In this document: positions 36,319-47,515 of the stretch, in pieces
Layout: every line of letters begins with the position of its first letter
Position numbering within the stretch: position 1 is the first letter of the stretch
Origin: Glandiceps talaboti
Lineage: Eukaryota > Hemichordata > Enteropneusta > Spengelidae
Direction: 5' to 3'
Assembly: GCF_964340395.1 (NCBI RefSeq)
Contig: NC_135549.1
Coordinates: 29,978,832 to 30,042,831 of the forward strand
DNA: 64,000 nucleotides
Notes under the pieces: model-generated
The model's input: the letters and a program-made list of their open reading frames with translations, nothing else
Databases searched by the model: none
What the model was told of the DNA's origin: nothing
Translations under genes and position numbers: made by a program

Positions 36319-37960
36319 CACAAGTAGTTTTTGTAGTATGAATGAGTTAGGAATCACCATCACCCACCCTGTCCTCCACCAACTAAATGGTACAATCTTG
36401 ATCAATTTGCTATTCAAGTGGACTAGCCCACTGAGTAGTATGGGGGATGCATGTCGTAAAAGAAGGGACAATTATCAGTCAGATTAACAATGATGAGCTG
36501 TACTCTGTGTATTATAGATATAACATACAGAGTTGGGTTTTTTTTAACTGTTTTGTTTTTATCAGATAAATGTATTTTTCATTTGCATTTTGTCTGTAAG
36601 TTATTTTGTCCATGATACATGTATTACAATTGAAATGATGTTAAATTTACATGTTTAGATAAAGAAACCTGGAGCTTTATTCCGTACCGTGCACTATGTG
36701 TGTTTGAAAGCAGTGCATGTACAAGCATGTCAACTATGACCCAAACAAATACACCATCAATGTAAACCCATTTGTTGTAGACATTATTTCTCTACTGTGC
36801 ATAACACAAACTTGTAATTATTCACATACAAAATTTGCATAGCATTCAATACAGGTGTGAAAAGTGTAATGTAGTTTTGTAATGCTGGAATGATAAAGTT
36901 GATTTGCAAGTGAATACCTTAATTTCATCTCTTGTCTGAATTTTTTTATAGTTTCTTTTTTGTTATGTAAATGTATGGAAGGGGTGTTCCAATGCTATCA
37001 AATAAATATGGCAGAAAAGGAAGTTAGCAATTCTATAGTGTAGTACAATGTGCCAGCAGTTATTGACTTGTGTTTGGGAATGAAAAGTCCATGCCTAGTA
37101 AAGTTTGTCTGAAAGAAACTTAAAAATTCAGGCTATGCACTTTGTAATTGAATTGTCTCAACTCAAGTCTGGTAGCTACTGCACTGGCTCATTTACTCAT
37201 ATTGCTAATGATATTTTTCAATTGTTTATGAAGGGAACTGAAAAAAATTCAAAGACATGATTATTGTGTGAAATAATAACACTTGGTTCATTCTAGATTT
37301 TCCGCCTTACAGGGATAGTTTCAACAAGCAAATATGTTATTACTGTTTTTGCAGGGTCACAGTATTGTGCAGGCAGTGACTTGCTGACTTCATAGTTTTA
37401 AAACCACTAGCGCATATACATTAATTGCTTAGATTTGCATTCTTGTCAATTCCAAATGTGTTATATTCACCATTTGGCAGTTACAGAAAATGAAATTCTC
37501 TAAGAGATTTCATTAATAGATCTGTTTCTTGACATATTCACTGCCCACAAACAAAATAGTGACAATATATCATTTGTAATTTACTTTTTTGAACAAATCC
37601 TAAATGCACAAAAATAAAATTAGCTTGACCTTTCAACCAATAGCTCATAATCTTGTCATACCCACTATAAGTTGAAGTACTTCTGTTCAACCCACATATT
37701 AAAATTTCTACAGCTTAGAGTGGAATATGTTTTTGTTTGTTTATTAAAACTTTGATATTGTACAAAAACAGAGAATAGTCTGTGGTGTTTATATGGACCA
37801 GATTTGGATAAATTGTGTGAATGTCAGTGTTCTTATTAGTATTAAACTCCCAGTACATGTAGCTGTAATGATGCTATCTTCCAAGATATTATTCTTTTTT
37901 TATTAGCACTGGTATGGTTCAGTAGTGTTTATTTCATGGTGTAGTGTCTGTGTGTACTCG
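36319..37960 (+). other. TIMM17 3' UTR and intergenic DNA
   Basis: Non-coding. AATAAA at 37001-37006 would give a 3' UTR of about 0.7 kb. No other element is recognised up to the dispersed repeat at 37965. Confidence 0.5.
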
Positions 37961-37964
37961 ACTT

Positions 37965-38665
37965 AAACTCAAAACTGCTGGGTCGATTGTTTTGATATGT
38001 GGTAGGGATGTTCCCTTTGGTGTCTAGTTTAGAAATTGTGCATGGCAAAATTATTTTGGTCAAAAAAATGTCATTTTTTGTAAAATAAAACAAATTAAAC
38101 TCGAAAACTACTGCGCAGATTGGTCTGAAAATGTGGGAACATTCTTGGGGGGTGTGTAAAATAAGATTTGTTCATGACATGGTGATTCCATCAGTAATAT
38201 GCAAATTAGGTCTAAAAATGTGTCTTATTGGTCAAGAAACTTTAATTCTAAAACTACTGAGCAGATTGGACTGAAATTTAATGGGATGCATTTGGGGATG
38301 TGTACATGACGAACTATTAAACATGTAATGATGTCATCGGTGATATGCAAACTTGGTGTAAATGTGAATTTTAGTTAAAATATTGGTGTCTCAAAAAGTA
38401 CTTTGGCGATGGGTCTGCAATTTGGTGAGATGTTTCTAGACATGCTATTCTCCAGATGTTTAAAATTGTTGACAAAATTGACCCCTAGCAACCATGACAA
38501 CGCCCTTAGCAACAACCAAATACCAGTATATTTTGCCAAAATAACATCATCTGGTAGGCAAGTGAGTAAACAATGTAAAAATGTATGCAAATATCTCTAA
38601 AAACAAGACCACGCCCATAGCAATAGCCAAATGGTGGTGTATTGTACAAAAATATATTTACAAGA
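37965..38665 (+). repeat. Dispersed repeat E, copy 2
   Basis: AAACTACTGCGCAGATTGG, TGTTCATGACATGGTGATTC, CCCTAGCAACCATGACAACG, TCATCTGGTAGGCAAGTGAG and ACCACGCCCATAGCAATAGC recur, inverted, at 33880-34726. Within the copy the block ACTACTG(C/A)GCAGATTGG(T/A)CTGAAA occurs twice. Confidence 0.6.
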
Positions 38666-39179
38666 CTTAAAATAGGTGTCGGACTGTAAATAGTACAGTA
38701 TTATTGTGCTAGTATTAAAAGATTTATAAGACTAAATAGTATTATTGTGCTAATGTATCACTTAAGTGTATGTGGGTCAGGAGTCAAATTGATTCTATTT
38801 ACGACTAAAACTGTAGGTTCCTTTATATCCTCCAAATTATTAAATTATAAAGAGTCTGTTTTTTTGTACAACATCTCTACATTCAAGTTAACCAACAAAT
38901 ATGGTAGTTTCTTCAGACTTCTGATACATTGTTACTTTTCTTCTTGTATGAAAGATCACAGATTCACTTTCTAGTCTCACACTGTCTTCAATACTCGATC
39001 AACACCAGTTGAAATCTTTTGTAGGGGGTCTACTAATCTCGAAACCGCGCATCATAGGCGCAAAGTGTTAAAATAACAATATCGTAAACTGTCATCACCA
39101 TTGAAATATCCAAACACTGGTGTGTTTAATTTGCCGAATACAGAATCCTACTGCACGGACGCTCGCTGTCACCAACCAC

Positions 39180-39382
39180 CGTTCTTCTCGAAACGCGATG
39201 CGAAGTAAGGTTGCGATAGTGCATGGTGCATGGTGTTGCCATGACGCTTTGTTTACCAGAATGCATGCCGGGTAGTTCTTTCTCCAGCGTACTAACGTAA
39301 CGATTGTTGAAAAAGTTTTCTCTATCTAATACGATATTTCACGAGTAATTTACCAAGACATTTCAAAAAGTTCGATTTCAAC
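39180..39382 (+). promoter_or_regulatory. Probable promoter and 5' UTR of the unrecognised gene
   Basis: A stretch ending at the ATG at 39383 that is kept in the decayed second copy at about 46090-46289. The best-preserved block is GCCATGACGCTTTGTTTAC and AGAATGCATGCCGGGTAGTT, followed by CACGAGTAATTTACCA. AACTACCCGGCATGCATTCT on the minus strand loosely resembles ZNF143/THAP11-type elements. The promoter role is inferred from position and retention. Confidence 0.45.
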
Positions 39383-42300
39383 ATGGTGACAGAGATTCAG
39401 AGTAAAGGTAGGAGTGATTTAAAGGGTATCTATTTACAACTAAAATATTTTTTTATGTGTAATAAAAAATATTTGACTGCAGCCTGACTACATAGCATTT
39501 TCTTGATCAGGTTGATGCAATGCGGGATATTTCAACAAATACATATATTTGAAAAAGCGCTGTGCCTATATATTTGTAGCTAACGAATCTTATATTGTCA
39601 TTTCTTTCTCTCAGATATTATCCGAGTAGCTGCAGAAATTGCAGATATTGTACCTCAAGAGGTCCTTTCTACAATTCAATATGAACAATTGGTAAGACTG
39701 ATAAATACGTTAGGGTATTAGTATTTTTCAAGAAGTCAGACGAAAACATTTTAATAGTAGTAACACAATTAAAAACATTTTGATTGATTGATTGATTGAT
39801 TTTTATTACCTGTACAAGAAATAATTACAGATCACTTGGGAAAAAAATATTTATACACAATTTATACAGGCAATAGGAGTCAGAAAATAGCTTTGCTAAT
39901 CAAGTCTGACCCCTTACATTAATGGTTAATGGTTAAACATTCACGGGTGTTACTAAACGCACTTGCCCCTCCCCCCAACCCCCATCCCAATCCAAGTCAT
40001 TTTAAAAGTGATGAGAAGAAAGTTCGGTAAAGAATGCCAACTATGCTATATATTCTTTTAGTAAATCTATTTTAAGTGACCGCTTGAAACTATGTCGTGT
40101 TGGTTCCTTCCTGATATTGTATTTGATGTCGTTCCATGTAGTTGCACCTGTATATGATATTGATTGTTGTCCAACTGATGTCTTCACTGGAGGAATACAT
40201 AAATTGCCCTGAGCCTTCTGTCGTGTATTGTATTCATAAGTCAACAGTGTGCAATAATCGGTTATAGAGTGTGGTAAATTATTGTGTATTAAGTCGTAAA
40301 CAAAAACCCCTACTAAATACTTGTGTAACTTAAAAACGTCGAGAATTTCTAACTGGTTGAAAAGAGGAGAAGAATGTTCCCGAAAATGGCTATGCGAAAT
40401 AGCACGCATAGCCATTTTCTGGGATAATAAAATACAATCTAAATATGAATGAAAAGTATTTCCCCAGACTTCTAACCCATAGGATATATGAGGTTGGATG
40501 AAAGTGGTGTAGAGAAAAGTAAGTACATGTTTCGGTACGAATTCCCTCAGTTTGAAAATGGCGCCTATTTTTCTTCTTATAATATTATTTACATGACAAA
40601 TGTGTTCCTTCCAAAGCAGATGTTCATCAATGACAATACCAACAAACGACGCATAATTAACTTGCTCAATAGCATTCCTATTTACATAAAGAGTTCCACT
40701 GACACTGGGTGAAAACCTACGACTTCTCATAAGAATGTACTTTGTTTTAGACTCATTTATTGTGAGCTTGTTTGCAGTACACCAAGCCGTCACATTATGA
40801 AACTCGTGGTTTACTATGGACAGGTCAATATTGTTGAACTTTGTGGGAAAAGTGTGAAAAAGGTTCGAATCGTCTGCAAACAATCTGAAATCAAAATATG
40901 ACGATGAAAGTGGCAGGTCATTGATATATAATAAAAATAGTGTTGGTCCCAAGACAGAACCCTGTGGGACTCCGCATGTTATTGGAGAATAGGTAGAGTT
41001 AACACCATTAGAACAAACATATTGCTGTCGATTTCGGAGGTAATCCCGAAACCACAAAAGGGGTAAACCTCGAATTCCATAATGTGCAAGTTTAGATAAT
41101 AAAATATTGTGATTGATGGTATCAAAGGCCTTTGAGAAGTCAATGAAAATGCCAAGGGTAACCCTCCCTTCGTCTATCTGTTTAACAAGATGATTCACTA
41201 AGTTTATAACAGACAATTTTGTACTATATTTTTGTACTATATTTACCGCTATGGAAACTAGAACTTCGTGAAGTTGTATGAGGTTTTCGAAATTCAATAT
41301 TTGTTTTCCTTTCTACACAGTACTGAGCTGCATACAACTCTAGACTTGCATACTTCTTGTATGTATCGCAATTCGTACACAACATACCTACGATAATTGT
41401 TTTTGTTCGTGAATATTTCCTTTGAGTCATAGTTACATTTGTCGCTGACAGGTCCACTGTGTAGGCCTCCCTTACCTTGTCATTGGTACTGAGTAGTTGT
41501 CAATGTTGATATTTTGTTTCCTTGTTCCTCAGCAATGTCAATGTATACCGGAATTACCCATCGAACAACCAGAAAGTTTGATGAACAACTCAGAACACTA
41601 TGTAAGTATTTGATACAACTAGTATATCATAAATACGTCAATTAAACTGATGTGTACATGTTACAAAATGTTAATTTAAATTATACTACGTCATAAAATC
41701 TTTCTTTTCAGTAGCTTAGTCATCTTGTTGTATAAACTGCATATTTCAATTTCCCCTCTATCTTTTCATCTCCAGACTCCATCTAATAATACCATTGGTC
41801 AGACTCCTAGTAGATATGACCCGTGTGCTTACTTTGCATCCCCCATGACAAGATGGGGTACAACGTATCCAGATTTCTCATTATCAGATGAAGCTGAGTA
41901 TAGTGATGGGTGAGTACTAACAATGTCTTCAAAGAATACTAATTGTATTACTGTAGACTTTCCCCCCAGTCTAGATCTGTGACAAGAGAAATGCCAATGG
42001 TTGTATGAAACAAGTTGTATTGAGATATTCACAGTTACGAAAACTCTGTATATTACAAATTTAAAAAAAGTAAAACCTTTCATATACTTTCCTTCCAGAT
42101 TACAATTTGAATACCACAACCCTTGGTCTACATCCTCTCCGTATTACTTGCAATCTACTCCGTCAACTCTTGTAGTCACACAATGTGACACAACGTCAAC
42201 CAATCACAACAAAGCACTACTTACACCAGTTCTACCATACAGTCCACTGATATTGTCACAGTCAATGTGGTCCAATCCAAGAAAGCGAAGTCTCGATTAG

Positions 42301-44051
42301 TAAGTTTAAAATCTTACACATCGACTACACTTAAACTCAATAATTGATAAAAAAAAAAAATCAGTTTATCATTTCATCGTTTTTGATACGTAGAAAAATA
42401 CACAATAAGACTTAAAATCATTCATCAGAAACCACGTCTCGCCTTATATAAGTGAAAATAGCATGGATGGGGATTTCAAATTTTGATGATGGGAAAACCA
42501 ACATTTAAAATCCTCATCCGCATGGATTCCAGGATAGAATATATCACTTTCATTATGTCAATCACTACACTGCAACGTAATCTTAGCATGTGGGGGACAT
42601 GTACAATGGACAACATTGGAGTAGTCATTGGGACCATAGTTCATAAAACATTTAAAAAGATATTCTTAAAACTGGATCGTTTAAACGAAATCAGGAAAGG
42701 GGAGTGTTCTGTGAATGGAATTTGCAAACCATTGACTGCAATTTTATTGACCTGAAAAGAGTCGATTTTTAAGGGGTACATGATAAAACGCAAAGTATTT
42801 TGGCATTGTTTTATCAAGTTAAAAATAGTTTTCCTTGCGTCAGGTAGTTGTTTTTCTAATCTTATCTGTCGGTATTGTTCATTTCAGTGATATTAATCTA
42901 ATCTTATATATCGCTATTGTTCATTTCAGTGATATTAATCTAATCTTATATATCGCTATTGTTCATTTCAGTGATATTAATCTAATCTTATATATCGCTA
43001 TTGTTCATTTCAGTGATATTATTCCAATCTTATATATCGCTATTGTTCATTTCAGTGATATTATTCTAATCTTATCTATCGCTATATTGTTCATTTCAGT
43101 GATATTATTCTAATCTTATCTATCACTATTGTTCATTTCAGTGATATTATTCTAATCTTATATACCGCTATTGTTCATTTCAGTGATATTATTCTAATCT
43201 TATCTATCGCTATTGTTCATTTCAGTGATATTATTCTAATCTTATCTATCGCTATTGTTCATTTCAGTGATATTATTCTAATCTTATTTATCGCTATTGT
43301 TCATTACAGTGATATTCATACATCAACACCTGTCACCAAAAGACTTAGATCTGATATTCACGGTGACTTGTTTGATGACAACGAGACTGTCTTTACACCA
43401 ACAAATGGGTGTTTTAAAATCAGAAGACGACAAACCCGACAACACAAGTGAGTACAAATCACAAGAATAGTCACATTAAGTATAAGTGTACTTTGGATCA
43501 GGAAAAATGTCCTCCCAGCTATACTGATAACTTCCACCATAAACACAATTTTTGACGTACGAGTCGTTTATATGGAACACTTGATCGACCTTTGAACTCT
43601 TTCTTAAGACTTCGACAACCAATGACAATACGTTAGCGGAATCCAAAGCATATATACATCTAGTATTTTCAACACAAAATTACATAGACTATTCGTCTTT
43701 CATTAATATTTGAGAAACTGGTATATATTGATGAAATCTCAGGAATGTAGACCAAAATACGATGTTTACCTTGGTTACCCGAAATGTTTCTTTAGCGATA
43801 GGAAACAAACTACAGTGCAGTTTTGACATAAAATTGACTATTCTTGGAACTATATTTTAACACATTAAAGCATTGGAAACAAGTTGTAACAGCTACTTCT
43901 TTAACTGCAAGTTCTCACAAATCATTTGTTTTCATTACCTTTCATAACTGTGTGTACTTTTTTCTCTTTTCTTTGTAGGGGTTTGTTCAGGAGAGTTATC
44001 AATAGAGCCAGGAGTACAGTCGCCTCTGTCAAGGCTCACTTTAAACATTAA
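39383..44051 (+). CDS. Unrecognised seven-exon gene, 238-residue protein
   Basis: Exons 39383-39407, 39615-39691, 41533-41601, 41776-41909, 42099-42299, 43310-43447 and 43979-44051 (TAA) have GT-AG borders, and their phases join into one frame of 238 codons. I do not recognise the family. The start is [20 protein letters not shown], which looks helical. The centre is rich in Ser, Thr, Pro and aromatic residues ([20 protein letters not shown]) and looks disordered. The second half has basic clusters ([24 protein letters not shown]) and ends [20 protein letters not shown], an amphipathic basic helix. No signal peptide or membrane segment is seen. A small nuclear regulator is possible but unproven. 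The exon 5 donor splits a TAG, so retaining intron 5 would end the protein at once after SLD. An AATAAA at 44050-44055 overlaps the stop. A partial tandem copy follows at 44745-47385. Confidence 0.7.
39781..41250 (-). mobile_element. 5'-truncated LINE with long open reverse transcriptase frame
   Basis: Antisense within intron 2 of the unrecognised gene. An uninterrupted frame of about 400 codons (stop at 40041-40043) carries non-LTR reverse transcriptase motifs in order: [49 protein letters not shown], then FADD (LFADDSNLF) with the second and third catalytic aspartates, then [13 protein letters not shown] and [15 protein letters not shown]. Endonuclease and N-terminal parts are missing. The 3' end is an (AATC)n tail (GATT repeats at 39781-39800 on the plus strand). 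The insertion is missing at the matching place in the decayed tandem copy near 46690-46740. The frame is intact, so the insertion looks fairly young. Confidence 0.9.
42860..43309 (+). repeat. 42-bp array duplicating an exon 6 acceptor
   Basis: About 10-11 copies of TGATATTATTCTAATCTTAT + CTATCGCTATTGTTCATTTCAG. Each unit contains a pyrimidine-rich tract and TTTCAG|TGATATT. The real exon 6 of the unrecognised gene starts at 43310 with TGATATTCATAC after the last unit (TTACAG), so the exon's first seven bases belong to the repeat. Ten or so acceptor copies therefore lie in a row. Confidence 0.92.
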
Positions 44052-44744
44052 TAAAACGTATACGTACGAACTGTAATAATACTTGATAATACTTTGGATT
44101 TTCACGATATTTCTTTTAAATTATTGTATTCATTTTATTACGTTATTTTTAATGAAAGGTTGAGATGAAATTTTATTGATATGAAAGATAATATATAACG
44201 TGTTTTCTATAAATGACTTGTTGTCTTGTCTGATTACTTTGTATGATATACTTAAATACTCTCATCATGTCTTGAAGACGTTTCCGAGTTCACATTGCCC
44301 AATTACATGATTATGGTTAACAAAACTACTAGTATTGTCTGTCATATTTACTATGTCAATGTTAGACGTCATACTACCGCGTAATTCAGATTAGTGTTTG
44401 AGGGCGCTATTCGGCCTCAACGAGACTTCCTGTAGTCAACTGTGCTGTCTGTGGATAAATTCTCTTAGAAGTCTGTCAGCTTGTTTATTCTTTATTTGAA
44501 ATAATTTTGTTTAAACACAGCTCTGTTCTTTTACATGAAATTATAAATTGTGAGTAACTACTAAACAGTCAGGTGAACTCCTCAGCTGGTAACAAGGACC
44601 TGCCATTTTTTTGGACATTTACCTTAAAAAAGTTTACAAAACTAAAGATGAATAACAAATTCATAAATATTTGGCTTAAGGTGTATTAATTATTAAGAAT
44701 CTATAAAATAAATATCCATTTCCTATCCGCATGGCCACTTAAAT
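44052..44744. other. Intergenic, nothing recognised
   Basis: AT-rich DNA between the unrecognised gene and its partial tandem copy. No open frame or repeat is supported. Confidence 0.4.
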
Positions 44745-47385
44745 ATATGTGGTCAAGAGTCTAATCAATTCTAGTTACATACATTCGCTTTATATCCTTC
44801 GAATCAGCTGGCGTAATAATAAATGAATGTACAACATTACTTTATAAAAGTTGAGGGTTTCTTCAGACTTCTCATGCATTTTACATTTCTCATGTATGGA
44901 AGATCTTAGATTCACTGTACTGGCTAGCCAGGAAACAACAAAAGCTGATTTCCACCTGGGCCCTGTTACCACTCACCAAAATATTTCATATCACACAAAA
45001 AGAAAGTACAAACAATGCAGAAGCAAAGTTAAACAAGACACGATAAAAAAGAAAACAATAACAATAGACGAAATCCACACCTCTATCCAGTTACACCATA
45101 CTGGAAGTCATCCTCTCATTGTTTTGCACTGCTTAACATATGTTGGTAAACTGTTCCATAAAACAGCTCCAGAGTATTTAAAGGTTCTCTAGATCTTGCC
45201 AGAATTACTGCTAATTCTCGGCACATTCGTGTTGAGATTGGATCTTTGTCTAGTGGAATAGTTATGTACTTCATCCAACCTCTTGACATATCTAGTAAGA
45301 TACAGATGTGTTTATTTATGAAGAACTTTAAAATAAATGCACACCTTCTGAAACGCAAAACGCTCATTACATGACAACCAATTTAAACTCTCTAACATAG
45401 TAAAATAGTGGGTCCTAGGCCCACACTGAAGGATTATCCTAGATCCTGGCTGCTCTATTTTGGAGCCTCTGAAGTCTGGTCAGCATAGTCGTACCACTGT
45501 TTGACCACACTACTGCGTGTAGTCAAACCGAGTGGTAGTACCATCGCATTATAATTTAAAAGCATCTTTGTAGTAAATGTAAGATATGTCTTACCCGCCT
45601 CCTAAGCATACCCAGCCTTTGTGATATTTTACTACAGATCTTAGTTATGTGCGTTTCCCAATTTAAGTTGGAGTCAATCCAGACACCAAGGTATTTGAAA
45701 GTTTGGACATGCTCCACCATTTGGCCTGCTATCTGTATGTTAAGGACTTTAGATGCACTTTGATTCAGACGTGTGGACGTACCTAGTAGCATACTTTTAG
45801 TTTTGTTTACATTTAAGGTAAGTTTATTATCAGACAGCCTTGTGTCAGGGTCAAGTCAGAGTTTAATGTCCACCGAATTTCACTGACATCCTAATACTTG
45901 CATAAAAAAAGCGCTGTATCATCAGCATATAAAACTACTTTACACTCAGAAACAACATTCGGCAAACTGTCTATAAAAACAATGCAATGTAAAGGGCCAA
46001 GCATGGCCCCTTGAGGTACACCATATTCAACTGGGAGTGGCTTACTTAGTGTCCCATTACAGAATCCTACTGACCACACGCCCACCATCGTTCTTCTCGA
46101 GACGCTATGCGAAGACACGTTGCGATGGTGCCTGGTAACACGTTGCCATGACGCTTTGTTTACAGAATGCATGCCGGGTAGTTCTTTCATCAGCATACTA
46201 ACGTTAACGATTGCTGATAAAGTTTTCTGTATCTATTACGATATTTCACGAGTAATTTACCATGACACTTGAAAAAGTTACATTGCAACATGATGACAGA
46301 GATTCAGAGTAAGGATAGGAGTGATTTAAAGGGTATCTACTTAAAACTAATAATATTTTGGGAGTGATAAAATATTGACTGTAACGTGACTACAAAAAAC
46401 GAATCTTGACTCGCAGGGAGAAGCAATGCAGATATTTCGACCAATACATTTGAAAAAGCGCTGTCCCGATGTGTAGCTACCGCATCTTACTGAGGTCCAC
46501 CCTTGTTATTTCTTTCACTTAGATATTATCCGAGTAGCTGCAGAAATTGCAGATATTGTACCTCGAGAAGTCCTTTCTGCAACTCATCAATATGAACAAT
46601 TGGTAAGACTGGTTAAACACGATGTGGCATTAGGGTATAGAAGGGTATTAGTAATTTTTCAAGAAGATATATAGCAACGTACACAATTATTTGCAATGAT
46701 TACTAAATAGTCAGGGAGATTTACCGACGTAGAAAACAGAATTTCGTGAAGCTGTATGAGGTTTTCATATTCCAATATTTATTTTCATTTCTACACAATA
46801 CAGACATACTACTATTACATACTTTGAGTATGTATCAAAATTCTTACACAGCATACTACGAATGTTTGTGTTCGTGAATATTTCCTAAGAGTCATAGTTA
46901 CTTTTGTCACAAACATGTCCACTGTGTGGGCCTACCTTACTACTCTGTCATTGTACTGGGTAATTTGCCATGTTATGTATTTGTTTTCTTGTTCCTCAGC
47001 AATGTCAATATATGTCAGAATTATATTTATCCATCGAACAACCAGAAAGTTTGATGAACTCAGAACAGTAAGTAAGTATTTTATACAACTAGTATATCAT
47101 AAATACGTCAATTATATTGTTATAAAAGTGATATGTACTTGTTAGAGTATACTAATTTAAATTATACAAAGTGATGAAATCTTTCTATTCAGTAGCTTTG
47201 TCATAATTCCTCTTCTATCTTTTCATCTCCAGACTCTATCTAATAAAAGCATTGATCAGACTCCTAGTAGATATGACCCGTGTATTTACTTTGCATCCCC
47301 CATGGCAAGATGGGGTACAACGTATCCAGATTTCTCATTATCATGCAGATGAAGCTGAGTATAGTGATGGGTGAGTACGATCTCT
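44745..47385 (+). pseudogene. Decayed partial tandem copy of the unrecognised gene (upstream region to exon 4)
   Basis: 44745-44925 matches the distal upstream region at about 38762-38975. After a LINE block, 46057-47385 matches 39137-41925 without that gene's own LINE. Recognisable counterparts: exon 1 at 46290 (ATGATGACAGAGATTCAGAG, but the donor GT is lost), exon 2 at 46523-46602 (3 bp longer), exon 3 at about 47000-47070 (extra codons and an in-frame TAA at its end) and exon 4 at 47233-47370 (a 4-bp insertion brings TGA at 47350-47352). Homology stops right after the exon 4 donor, GTGAGTAC, and LINE sequence follows. Exons 5-7 are absent. A functional short product cannot be excluded but is unlikely. 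Confidence 0.85.
45110..46056 (-). mobile_element. LINE fragment (reverse transcriptase C-terminal half)
   Basis: On the minus strand, broken frames read PVEYGVPQGAMLGPLHCIVF, then YADDTALFL, then FKYLGVWIDSNLNWETHITK and ISQRLGMLRRRVRHIL, followed by the 3' ORF end. These are non-LTR reverse transcriptase motifs of a family different from the one at 39781-41250. The fragment starts abruptly at the GVPQG motif, exactly where gene-copy homology begins, and replaces the proximal upstream segment of that copy. Several stops break the frame. Confidence 0.8.
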
Positions 47386-47515
47386 TTACATATTTAGTAA
47401 GATATAGAGGTGATAATTTATGAATAACTTTAAAATAAACACACGCCTTCTGGAAGGCAAACCCCTCATTACATGAAAACCAATTTAAACTCTCTAACAT
47501 ACTAAAAGAGTAATA
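47386..47515 (-). mobile_element. Short LINE fragment at the far breakpoint
   Basis: ATATTTAGTAAGATATAGAG, AATAACTTTAAAATAAACAC and ACCAATTTAAACTCTCTAAC match about 45285-45410 of the neighbouring LINE in the same orientation (frame MLESLNWFSCNEGFAFQKAC). It begins directly after the exon 4 donor of the decayed copy. Confidence 0.7.

Noticed and set aside
42835-43113. 92-codon frame repeating [14 protein letters not shown]
   Set aside because: It is the in-frame translation of the 42-bp acceptor array; only a possible insertion by alternative splicing, not a gene.
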